Below, piece by piece: positions 8,118 through 15,714 of a stretch of DNA of 64,000 nt (positions are counted from its first letter, which is position 1; every line of letters begins with the position of its first letter). The notes below the pieces were generated by a model. That model ran no database searches. It worked only from the letters and a program-made list of their open reading frames with translations, and was not told where the DNA came from. This stretch comes from Brevibacillus_C sp046036945 (GTDB lineage Bacteria > Bacillota > Bacilli > Brevibacillales > Brevibacillaceae), in NCBI RefSeq assembly GCF_046036945.1, contig NZ_JBJQOQ010000022.1:26164-90163 (forward strand). Direction: 5' to 3'. The translations under genes were made by a program, and so were the position numbers.

Positions 8118-8341
8118 ATTTAGCAAATTGTACCACGATCACGTAAGGCAGTCCCTTCCTTCCTAAAACAAGCACTTCAAGTCCTCAAACTCAATGAGGA
8201 GGTCCCGATCGATCTGCAAATACTTCTGCAAAGCGGTAGGAAACAGTAGGACCGTCGAATTCCATTTGTCCTAACGGCGTCGCCCCGGGAATAGACATGG
8301 TGGTGAGTGCACTCAACCAACCATGTAGAGGGGGAACGCTT

Positions 8342-9519
8342 ATGCCGGAAGTGCTGTTTCGCGTGGATTTGAACAAGCCAATGGAGGAGCAGGATGCTCC
8401 CGGGCACAATCGGTGGCATCCGGATATTCCCGCCACGGTCTCTGTCAATCCCGGTGCGGTGTTTCGGATCGAATGCAAAGACTGGACGGATGGCCAAATC
8501 CAAAATAACGACGATCCCTCGGATGTGCGCGACGTGAATCTCAATCGCGTCCACGTGCTGAGCGGACCGGTTTGGGTGAACGGCGCCCAGCCGGGGGACG
8601 TGCTCGTCGTCGATATATTGGATATCGGTGCGATTCAGGGGGCGGAGTGGGGCTTTAACGGCATTTTTGACCGGAATAACGGCGGCGGGTTTTTGACGGA
8701 ACACTTTCCGGAGGCGGCCAAGTCGATCTGGGATTTTCACGGGATCTACACTACCTCCCGCCATGTTCCCGGGGTAAAATTCGCCGGCATTCTTCACCCG
8801 GCTTGATCGGGGTGGCTCCGTCCCACGAGCTGCTGGACAGGTGGAACAGCAGGGAAAAAGCGCTCGTCGCCCAAAACCCGAACCGCGTTCCCCCGCTCGC
8901 CAACCTGCCTAATCCGCACAGCGCCGTATTGGGCTCGCTTAAAGGGGCCGAGTTTGAGCGCGTGGCGAGGGAAGGGGCCAGGACGGTTCCTCCCCGCGAA
9001 AACGGCGGGAATTGCGACATCAAGAACCTGTCCAAAGGAACGAGGATTTACTTCCCGGTCTTCGTGGAGGGGGCGAAGCTGTCGCTGGGCGATCTGCACT
9101 TCTCACAGGGTGACGGCGAGATTACGTTCTGCGGCGGCATCGAGATGGCGGGTTGGGTAGATCTGCACGTCGATATCATCAAAGGCGGAATGGCCAAGTA
9201 CAACATCATCCACAATCCGATTTTCAAACCGGGACCGGTCGACCCGCATTACTCCGAGTTCCTCGTCTTCGAGGGAATCTCCGTCGATGAGCATTCCGGA
9301 AGCCAGCACTACCTCGACGCCCATATCGCCTACCGGCGGGCTTGTCTGAACGCCATCGAGTATTTGAAGACAAAAGGCTTTACCGGTGAACAGGCGTATA
9401 TGCTGCTCGGTACCGCACCGGTAGAGGGGAGAATCGGCGGCATCGTCGACATCCCGAACGCCTGCTGCACCATTTCGATCCCGACGGCGATTTTTGAGCA
9501 GGATATTTTGCCGAGGTAA
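8342..9519 (+). pseudogene. fmdA: Acetamidase/formamidase (FmdA) gene with one frameshift
   Basis: The two halves together cover a whole FmdA/AmdA-type amidase, which hydrolyses formamide or short amides to ammonia. The first frame (8342-8806) contains WHPDIPATVSV, DWTDGQI and VPGVKFAGILHP. The second (up to 9519) continues LIGVAPSHELL, VPPRENGGNCDIKNL, GDGEITFCGGIEMAG and LLGTAPVEGRIGGIVDIPNA. The break is at about 8801, where CACCCGGCTTGA would read through as His-Pro-Gly-Leu-Ile if one G were restored. It is either a real inactivating deletion or a sequencing error; all other conserved segments are intact. No amide transporter is adjacent. FmdB follows. Confidence 0.85.
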
Positions 9520-9614
9520 CAGACGACTTCGTCATTAGAGATGGGACTGCAGAAGGGGGAAACGGAAAAAATGGAGCGAACGCAGGCCTTGGGAAGCCAC
9601 CCCAGTCCGAACGG

Positions 9615-9692
9615 AAAAAAACGGCACACGCTTGTCGACCAAATTCTACGTTGAAATACTTTCAGTTATTTTTGGTCGACGTGTCGTTTTTT
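9615..9692. repeat. Large imperfect inverted repeat, possible bidirectional terminator
   Basis: GTCGACCAAA (9634-9643) pairs perfectly with TTTGGTCGAC (9671-9680). The arms extend outward through AAAAAACG-CACACG and CGTGTCGTTTTTT. The loop contains a smaller palindrome, TGAAA-TAC-TTTCA (9652-9664). The T-run on each strand suits termination in both directions. The rest of 9520-9819 holds no gene I can support. Confidence 0.5.
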
Positions 9693-9819
9693 GGAATGTC
9701 GACGGCCAGTACAGCTTCCCTGTTGGCGTGCCATGAACGGAGTGAGCCCATTTTTTCTGTTTCAGCTGCGGCTTCTGTAGTCTCAACCTGGTTTTGATCA
9801 GAGGAAAGGAATGTTGACG

Positions 9820-10086
9820 ATGCCAAAGTACCAGTTTTGTTGTGCGAAGTGCGGCGATTTTGACCTATGGCTGGGCATGGCCGAGGCTGCGGCGACAACC
9901 ATTTGTCCGGTTTGTGACGGGGAAGCTGCGAGGGTATACACCCCACCTGGCCTGATGATGACGCCCTACTCGCTTCGCCGCCGGATTGAGGGGAGCGCCG
10001 AGCCCAAGGTAGTAAAGCGGGAACAGCACCATCACGGACATCACCATCAGCACGCGCCAAGCAGACCCTGGCAGGCCGGCCATTAG
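9820..10086 (+). CDS. FmdB-family zinc-ribbon protein
   Basis: This 88-residue protein starts MPKYQFCCAKCGDFD and contains CPVCDGE, giving the four-cysteine zinc ribbon of the FmdB/CxxC_CXXC_SSSS family. Such proteins are thought to regulate or assist amidase expression because they often neighbour fmdA, as here. The C-terminus is His-rich (HHHGHHHQH). The start at 9820 is chosen because GAGGAAAGGA touches the upstream ATG at 9811, and family members begin MP. Its stop overlaps the stop of the convergent exporter gene by a few bases. Confidence 0.82.
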   Translation: MPKYQFCCAKCGDFDLWLGMAEAAATTICPVCDGEAARVYTPPGLMMTPYSLRRRIEGSAEPKVVKREQHHHGHHHQHAPSRPWQAGH

Positions 10087-11000
10087 CTCTTTGCGGCATG
10101 GTGGGCCGATTTCCACATTTTCTGCCAGTCCCTGAAGCTGGTCAAAATGACTCCGCCAATGACCAACACCGTTCCAGCTATGCCGAGCGGGTAAATCGGT
10201 TCATCGAGGAAAACAGCCCCTACCGCTAAAGCGATCACCGGAGAAACGTACAGCCACGTCGAGGGAAACAAGGGATTCGTCCGTTTGACGAGCCAGTAGT
10301 AAATGCCAGAAGCGATGATCGACCCAAATACGATCAGGTAAAACAGTGCTCCCACGGCTGTATAAGGCTGGGAAAATGTGAAGTGAATCGGTTCAAACAT
10401 CAGGGAGAGCACCAGCAGTCCGATGCTCCCAAAGAACATCTGAAACCCGTTGACCGCCAGCGGAGTCAGACCGCCCGACAGCAGCCGTTTGGAAAAAATC
10501 GCGCCCCAGGCAAAAACGGCTTCGGAAAGGAGGATTCCCGCCGAACCCAGCAGCCAAAGGGTTGAGACGCCTATTTCCAAGTGGGGAAAGACAACGAGCC
10601 CGATCCCTGCAAATCCGATCAAGAGCCCCATCCACTGCCACAAAGGCATCTTTTTACGGTCGAAGCACAGGCTGAGCACACTGACGATGATCGGTCCGGA
10701 AGCAGACAGCAAGGCGGCAAGTCCCGAGGAGATGTACTGTTCGGCCCAGTAGAGTGCGGCAAAGGGAATCAGGGTCATGCATACGCCCAGGTAGATCAGA
10801 TCCAACATGTTCCTGCGGGTAAACCGGAGAGATGATTTCTTCAGGTACAGGAACGCGATGATCAGGACTCCTGCTGTACCGAAACGGATGGCAGCAAACA
10901 GAAAGGGAGAAAATCCGGCATCAATGCCTGCTTTGATGGCATAAAAGGTTGTTCCGTAAATCAAACACATAAGCAGATAGCTATAAATCATTTTATCCAT
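10083..11000 (-). CDS. EamA/DMT-superfamily transporter
   Basis: This 305-residue protein has about ten hydrophobic segments arranged as two EamA repeats (first about 5-135, second about 150-285). Conserved features are the N-terminal YGTTFYAIKAG and SPFLFAAIRFG, and the C-terminal SPVIALAVGAVFLDEP. The family exports amino acids or other small metabolites; the substrate is unknown. The start at 11000 follows AAAAGGGG and avoids running into the divergent gene. It faces a MocR regulator across a direct-repeat operator, so it is the likely target of that regulator. Confidence 0.85.
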   Translation of the reverse strand: MDKMIYSYLLMCLIYGTTFYAIKAGIDAGFSPFLFAAIRFGTAGVLIIAFLYLKKSSLRFTRRNMLDLIYLGVCMTLIPFAALYWAEQYISSGLAALLSASGPIIVSVLSLCFDRKKMPLWQWMGLLIGFAGIGLVVFPHLEIGVSTLWLLGSAGILLSEAVFAWGAIFSKRLLSGGLTPLAVNGFQMFFGSIGLLVLSLMFEPIHFTFSQPYTAVGALFYLIVFGSIIASGIYYWLVKRTNPLFPSTWLYVSPVIALAVGAVFLDEPIYPLGIAGTVLVIGGVILTSFRDWQKMWKSAHHAAKS

Positions 11001-11049
11001 ATCCCCTTTTCCAACCCGGAGTGTTATAATCTTTAGAAAAAACATACAG

Positions 11050-11086
11050 CAGTGATATACATAACAGTCAACAGTGATACATAACA
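11050..11086. promoter_or_regulatory. Direct-repeat operator between the exporter and the MocR gene
   Basis: CAGTGATATACATAACA (11050-11066) and CAGTGATACATAACA (11072-11086) are tandem direct repeats differing by one TA insertion and separated by GTCAA. MocR/GabR/PdxR-type regulators are known to bind direct repeats, and this pair sits in the divergent promoter region. Confidence 0.6.
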
Positions 11087-11108
11087 CTTCCGGAAGAGGG
11101 GAGAACGC

Positions 11109-12593
11109 ATGCAGATCAACCTTACGCGCCAGTCCGGAGTCCCCCTGGTCAGGCAAATCTATCAGGAAATCTCCGAGCGCATTCGTTTCGGATCGTTAGA
11201 GGAAGGGACTCCTTTGCCCTCCATTCGCAGCTTGTCCAGACAGTGTGATGTCAGCTTTATGACTGTCGTTGAGGCGTATCGGCTGCTGGAAGAAGCAGGG
11301 CTGATCGAACGGATCCAAGGCAGAGGTACATTTGTTGGAAAGGCGAAGAACGAGGTTGGGGACACTGGGCAACCCAATAAGGTTTCCTGTTATGAGTGGC
11401 AGCATGCTGTTGCGGATTACCTGCCGCGGGCTCAGGTTTGGCAGAGTATGCAGGCAGAGCCTGAAAACGGTTTTTCTTTTTCGATTACCTCGCTTCATCC
11501 CGAACTGGTTCCGCTGGCAGAGTTGACATCAGCCGTCCAGAATGCGCTCCGTGATGATCCAACAGTCTTGTTCAAGTACGGACCAGTGCAGGGGGATGGT
11601 TTGTTTCGCAAGGCATATGCCGAATACGCCAAGAACTTCCGCCTCAACTTACACCCGGAAGAACTGATCGTCACCAACGGGGCCCAGCAGGGGATTGACC
11701 AGGTGGCCCGCAGCTTTATCGGGCCTGGTGACGTCGTTGTGACAGAAGTGCCTACCTATAGCGCTGCCATCGACGTGTTTCGAGCGAGAGGAGCGACCGT
11801 TCTGTCTGTTCCGGTCGATGAGGAGGGGATGCGGGTCGACCTGTTGGCTTCCCTTTGCGACCAGTATCCGCCAAAATTGATCTACACGATGCCCACGTAC
11901 CAGAATCCGACCGGAGCCCTCATGAGCCAGCGTCGGCGTACCCAGCTGCTCGATCTTGCGCAGAGCTATCGCAGCATCATTTTGGAGGACGATCTCTGGA
12001 GTGAAATCTACTTTGGCAAAGCCCCGCCACCGCCGATAAAAAGCATGGATGAGCACGGGCATGTCATCTATTTGAAAAGCTTTAGCAAAATACTGGCCCC
12101 TGGATGCCGAGTGGCTGTTCTTGCCGCCAACGGCAGATTCCTCAACCGTTTGATGGTTGCGAAGGCAGCGGCAGACTGGGGGAGTCCGCTTCTGACACAG
12201 CGGGCGATCCTCTCCTTTATGCAGTCTTTCTCTATGGAAAAACACGTGAAGCAGTTGCGGCAACGTCTGCTCGGCAGGAGAGATCTCGCCCTGTCCGTCT
12301 TAGAGCAGCACGCTCCGGCAGGAGTGCGCTGGACCGTGCCGCAAGGTGGATGCAATATCTGGATCACACTTCCTCCCTGGCTGCGTGCCGAAGAACTGGT
12401 CGTTCCGGCGTCTCGCGAAAAGATCAACTTTCTCCCCGGGTGGGTCTGTTACCCGGGTGAACCGGAGTTTCACCATCTGAGAATCTGTTTTTCCAGCATG
12501 AGTGAGGATGAGCTGAGACAGGGGATGCTCGGATTATGCAGGATCTTTCAGGAATCGATCGAGGCGCCATTGGAGAAACCTCCAGTCGTCTGA
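11109..12593 (+). CDS. MocR-family transcriptional regulator with aminotransferase domain
   Basis: This 494-residue protein joins an N-terminal GntR winged helix (about 1-75: PSIRSLSRQCDVSFMTVVEAYRLLEEAGLIER) to a fold-type I aminotransferase domain (about 120-480). The effector domain keeps TNGAQQGIDQVA, MPTYQNPTGALM, LEDDLWSEIYF and the PLP lysine in YLKSFSKILAPG. Such proteins sense PLP with an amino compound and control neighbouring transport or metabolic genes. AGAGGGGAGAA precedes the ATG. It is divergent from an EamA exporter and shares its operator. The ligand is unknown. Confidence 0.9.
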   Translation: MQINLTRQSGVPLVRQIYQEISERIRFGSLEEGTPLPSIRSLSRQCDVSFMTVVEAYRLLEEAGLIERIQGRGTFVGKAKNEVGDTGQPNKVSCYEWQHAVADYLPRAQVWQSMQAEPENGFSFSITSLHPELVPLAELTSAVQNALRDDPTVLFKYGPVQGDGLFRKAYAEYAKNFRLNLHPEELIVTNGAQQGIDQVARSFIGPGDVVVTEVPTYSAAIDVFRARGATVLSVPVDEEGMRVDLLASLCDQYPPKLIYTMPTYQNPTGALMSQRRRTQLLDLAQSYRSIILEDDLWSEIYFGKAPPPPIKSMDEHGHVIYLKSFSKILAPGCRVAVLAANGRFLNRLMVAKAAADWGSPLLTQRAILSFMQSFSMEKHVKQLRQRLLGRRDLALSVLEQHAPAGVRWTVPQGGCNIWITLPPWLRAEELVVPASREKINFLPGWVCYPGEPEFHHLRICFSSMSEDELRQGMLGLCRIFQESIEAPLEKPPVV

Positions 12594-12618
12594 CCCTCAG
12601 CCATCAAATAAAAAGAGA

Positions 12619-12648
12619 TTGACAACAGGTGGAAACTATTACTATCAT
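12619..12648 (+). promoter_or_regulatory. Promoter of the cobalamin operon
   Basis: A consensus TTGACA (12619-12624) is followed after 18 bases by TATCAT (12643-12648). It lies about 37 bases upstream of the cobalamin riboswitch. Confidence 0.6.
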
Positions 12649-12684
12649 GAATATAATTTCTATCGAAAAAATGCATATGGAACG

Positions 12685-12862
12685 TTCAAGGTGTTGACCG
12701 ATTCTTCTGCTTGAATCGGCAACTTAATAGGGAAGTCCGGTGAAAGTCCGGCACGGTCCCGCCACTGTAACAGGGAGCATAACGCTTACACAACCCACTG
12801 TTCTTGAAGAATGGGAAGGGCGCGTTTATGCGATGAACTGGAGTCAGGAGACCTGCCTTGAA
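12685..12862 (+). ncRNA. Cobalamin (AdoCbl) riboswitch aptamer
   Basis: The outer helix pairs TTCAAGGT (12685-12692) with GCCTTGAA (12855-12862). Between them are the hallmark elements: AATAGGGAAGTCCGGTG, GCCACTGTAACAGGGAG and the B12 box AGTCAGGAGACCTGCC ending near 12857. This class binds adenosylcobalamin and shuts off B12 synthesis and cobalt uptake genes. A terminator hairpin lies about 90 bases downstream, before cbiM, so regulation is probably by premature termination. TCAAACT (12873) and AGTTTGA (12904) could form a switching helix between the two. Confidence 0.95.
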
Positions 12863-12950
12863 ATCGACATCGTCAAACTCACGAGGATGAGGGAGGTGTA
12901 CATAGTTTGAACAGCCGTCTAGGGTTAGCCGGGCGACTTGTCAGGTGATG

Positions 12951-12986
12951 GAGCATCTTCGGAGTATTCTCTGAAGGTGCTTTTTT
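12951..12986 (+). terminator. Riboswitch-controlled terminator before cbiM
   Basis: GCATCTTCGGA pairs with TCTGAAGGTGC around a 6-base loop, followed by six Ts. It ends 38 bases before the cbiM start and is the probable expression platform of the cobalamin riboswitch. Confidence 0.8.
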
Positions 12987-13024
12987 GATTGGGGAAAAAC
13001 AGAGTCTCAAGAGGGAGTATATTC

Positions 13025-13777
13025 ATGAAACGGAAATTATTCGTTCCAATGGGAATTGTCGCGCTGGTGCTGTATTTGTCATTTAACACGCCGCAGACTG
13101 CACATGCCATGCATATCATGGAGGGTTTTTTGCCGGTTGGCTGGGCTGTCTTTTGGTGGGTCTTGTTTATTCCGTTTTTTCTCTTGGGCCTGCGGGAGAT
13201 TCAGCGTACGACGAAGGCGAATCCCGAAACAAAGCTGCTGCTCGGACTGGTCGGGGCGTTTGCATTCGTGCTGTCCGCCTTAAAGCTGCCATCTGTGACC
13301 GGGAGCAGCTCGCATCCGACCGGAACCGGCCTGGGGGCTGTGTTGTTTGGCCCGCTGACGATGGGGGTATTGGGCAGCCTCGTCCTGCTGTTTCAGGCGC
13401 TGCTGCTTGCTCACGGCGGATTGACGACGCTCGGGGCCAATGCCATTTCGATGGCGATCGTAGGGCCATTTGTCGCATACGGCGTGTATCGGCTGCTGTC
13501 ACGCGGCGGCAAGCGGCAAAAACTGGCTGTCTTTGCCGCAGCGGCACTGGCTGACTTGTCGACGTACCTGGTCACGTCGCTGCAGCTTGCACTGGCGTTT
13601 CCCGCAGAATCAGGTGGAATTCTCGCTTCCTTTGTAAAGTTTGCCGGGATTTTTGCCCTGACACAGGTGCCGCTCGCCATTAGCGAAGGGCTGCTGACCG
13701 TCCTGGTGTGGAATTGGCTGCATACCTACAATCGGACTGAGTTGGAACAACTTCTGGCCGCAAAGCGAGGTGTGTAA
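13025..13777 (+). CDS. cbiM: Cobalt ECF transporter, substrate-binding membrane protein CbiM
   Basis: CbiM is the S component of the CbiMNQO cobalt importer. The 250-residue protein begins with a cleavable signal (about 1-28) whose removal exposes MHIMEGFLP, the N-terminal Met-His motif that binds cobalt in this family. Several membrane segments follow, with the conserved SSSHPTGTGLGAVLFGP loop. The start at ATG 13025 is preceded by GAGGGAG. It is the first gene after the B12 riboswitch. Nickel-specific NikM/CbiM proteins are similar, but the context strongly supports cobalt. Confidence 0.95.
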   Translation: MKRKLFVPMGIVALVLYLSFNTPQTAHAMHIMEGFLPVGWAVFWWVLFIPFFLLGLREIQRTTKANPETKLLLGLVGAFAFVLSALKLPSVTGSSSHPTGTGLGAVLFGPLTMGVLGSLVLLFQALLLAHGGLTTLGANAISMAIVGPFVAYGVYRLLSRGGKRQKLAVFAAAALADLSTYLVTSLQLALAFPAESGGILASFVKFAGIFALTQVPLAISEGLLTVLVWNWLHTYNRTELEQLLAAKRGV

Positions 13778-13780
13778 AGG

Positions 13781-14092
13781 ATGGGCAAATCGAATCGCTA
13801 CCTTACCATCGCGATTTTGGTCGCGGTGATCTTGTTGGCAGTCCTCCCGCTGGCATTTATTCACGGGTCGGAGTTTGGCGGGTCAGACGATGCGGCTGAA
13901 GAGGCGGTTGGGGAACTTGCACCCGATTACGAGCCGTGGTTTGAGCCGATTTTTGAGCCGCCGGGTTCGGAGACGGAGAGTTTGTTGTTCGCTCTGCAGG
14001 CGGCGATCGGCGCAGGTGTAGTCGGTTACGCCTTCGGTTTCTTCCGGGGCCGGTCGGCAAAAAAAGGACAGGCGCATGAAGATTCCGTTTGA
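13781..14092 (+). CDS. cbiN: Cobalt ECF transporter small subunit CbiN
   Basis: This 103-residue protein has two membrane segments (about 7-27 and 72-90) around an acidic extracellular loop containing the family motif APDYEPWFEPIFEPP. CbiN helps load cobalt onto CbiM. It starts three bases after cbiM, and its end overlaps cbiQ by 17 bases, consistent with coupled translation. Confidence 0.93.
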   Translation: MGKSNRYLTIAILVAVILLAVLPLAFIHGSEFGGSDDAAEEAVGELAPDYEPWFEPIFEPPGSETESLLFALQAAIGAGVVGYAFGFFRGRSAKKGQAHEDSV

Positions 14093-14870
14093 TTCGTACG
14101 CCTATACGAATCGGCTGCGGCAGCTTCCGCCAGATCAGAAGCTGCTGTTCGCCGCCTCCCTGCTGGCGATCGCGCTGTTCGCTCACTGGCAGGTGCATTT
14201 GCTTATTTTTGCCTGGTCGAGTCTCTGGATCGTGAGGTATGCGGGGATTCCCTGGCGAACTTATTTGCGGCTGCTGCTGCTCCCAATCGCCTTCATGCTG
14301 ATGAGCTTGCCGCCGCTTTGCCTGGAAGCTGCCAGCGGCGAAGGTGCTGGCAGCGCAGTGGCAAATGCCGTGGCTGCCATACCGGTGGCAGGCAGTTATG
14401 TGTACCTGAGCCCGAGCGGCCTACTGCGGGCGTTTACGGTCCTGACCCGGGCGCTTGCGTCCGTTGCCTGTCTGTATTTTCTCCTCTTTACCGTGCCGCT
14501 AGGGCAGCTCTTGCAGGTGCTGAGAAGGCTAGGGATGCCCGTGGTCCTGGTCGAGCTGTTGTCGATTATGTACCGCTTCGTCTTTGTCTTGCTGGAGGTG
14601 GCTGGACAGCTTTGGGTGGCACAGCAGGCAAGAGGAGGGCACAGCGGCTTTCGCCAAACGCTAAAAGATGTGGCAAAACTGGCAGTTACCCTGTTTGGCC
14701 GGACGTGGCAGCGGTACCGGCAGTTGTTGGTCGGTTTGACGGCCAGAGGGTTTTCGGGCGAGATCCGGGTGGTATCGACTGCCCGTTTTGTGCGATCAAA
14801 ACGATATCTGTCCGAAGCGGTTCTGGGATGTCTCACACTGATCGCTTTGGAGTGGTTGACGAGGAGGTGA
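14076..14870 (+). CDS. cbiQ: Cobalt ECF transporter transmembrane coupling protein CbiQ
   Basis: CbiQ is the T component that couples the ATPase to CbiM. The 264-residue protein has about five hydrophobic segments and the two conserved coupling motifs near the C-terminal half, AQQARGG and GLTARGF. It overlaps cbiN by 17 bases and lies five bases before cbiO, so the transporter genes form a tight unit. Confidence 0.93.
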   Translation: MKIPFDSYAYTNRLRQLPPDQKLLFAASLLAIALFAHWQVHLLIFAWSSLWIVRYAGIPWRTYLRLLLLPIAFMLMSLPPLCLEAASGEGAGSAVANAVAAIPVAGSYVYLSPSGLLRAFTVLTRALASVACLYFLLFTVPLGQLLQVLRRLGMPVVLVELLSIMYRFVFVLLEVAGQLWVAQQARGGHSGFRQTLKDVAKLAVTLFGRTWQRYRQLLVGLTARGFSGEIRVVSTARFVRSKRYLSEAVLGCLTLIALEWLTRR

Positions 14871-14874
14871 AGCC

Positions 14875-15714
14875 TTGGATTGGCTGATAGAATTTCATGA
14901 TATACATTTTACCTACCCGGGTGCCAGTCATCAGGCGCTCGCCGGATTGACCATGCGGATTCCCGCTGGCCGCAAGTGTGCCCTGTTGGGTCACAACGGC
15001 AGCGGGAAATCGACGTTTTTTCTGCACGCAAACGGTATCCTCCGCCCTAACCAGGGCCAGATCAACTGGAGGGGGGAGCCGCTGCGTTATGACCGCAGTT
15101 CGCTTCTGGCGCTGCGGCAGGCAGTAGGGTTGGTCTTTCAGGATCCGGAACAACAATTGGTGGCGGGCACGGTGGGCGAGGATATTTCTTACGGTTTGTG
15201 CAATATCGGCCTGACTGACGAGGAGATCGTGCGGCGAGTCCGGGCGATCTCCCAGCGATTTGATTTGGAGGCGCTGCTCGATCGCCCGATCCACCAGCTC
15301 AGTCTCGGACAGAAGCGTCAGGTTACGCTGGCCGGGGTGATGGCGATGCAGCCCCAACTGCTGCTGTTGGATGAACCCACAGCTTGTTTGGACCGGCTGC
15401 ATACCCGGCAGTTGATGGCTGAACTGGCGGAGATTCATCAGGCGGGGACTGCCATCCTGCTGGCGACGCACGACCTGGACCTGGCTTACGCGTGGGCTGA
15501 TTGGATCTTTGTCTTGGATGGAGGACGGCTGGTGCTGGAAGGCACTCCGGACCAAGTCTTTTCCCAGCGAGCCGCTCTGGAAGAGCTTCACCTCGGCGTA
15601 CCGCTGCTGTTCGATTTATGGGAAGCGCTGCCTCCCGAACGGCAGGCGTCGTTTTCTGGGAGAATTCCCCCGCGTACGGCTGCAGAATGGAAGGAGAGGA
15701 AGGTGTGGGTATGA
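14875..15714 (+). CDS. cbiO: Cobalt ECF transporter ATP-binding protein CbiO
   Basis: This 279-residue ABC ATPase powers cobalt uptake. It has Walker A GHNGSGKST, the Q-loop VFQDPEQQL, signature LSLGQKR, Walker B LLLLDEPTACLD and switch histidine LLATHDLDLA. The gene starts with TTG at 14875, supported by GAGGAGGTG eight bases upstream. The C-terminal ~45 residues extend beyond the core ATPase. It overlaps the cbiH start by four bases. Confidence 0.93.
   Translation: MDWLIEFHDIHFTYPGASHQALAGLTMRIPAGRKCALLGHNGSGKSTFFLHANGILRPNQGQINWRGEPLRYDRSSLLALRQAVGLVFQDPEQQLVAGTVGEDISYGLCNIGLTDEEIVRRVRAISQRFDLEALLDRPIHQLSLGQKRQVTLAGVMAMQPQLLLLDEPTACLDRLHTRQLMAELAEIHQAGTAILLATHDLDLAYAWADWIFVLDGGRLVLEGTPDQVFSQRAALEELHLGVPLLFDLWEALPPERQASFSGRIPPRTAAEWKERKVWV

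Noticed and set aside
8191..8298. 35-codon minus-strand frame before the formamidase gene
   Set aside because: The peptide looks plausible but has no ribosome binding site and no recognisable family. It may be a remnant, but it is not supportable.
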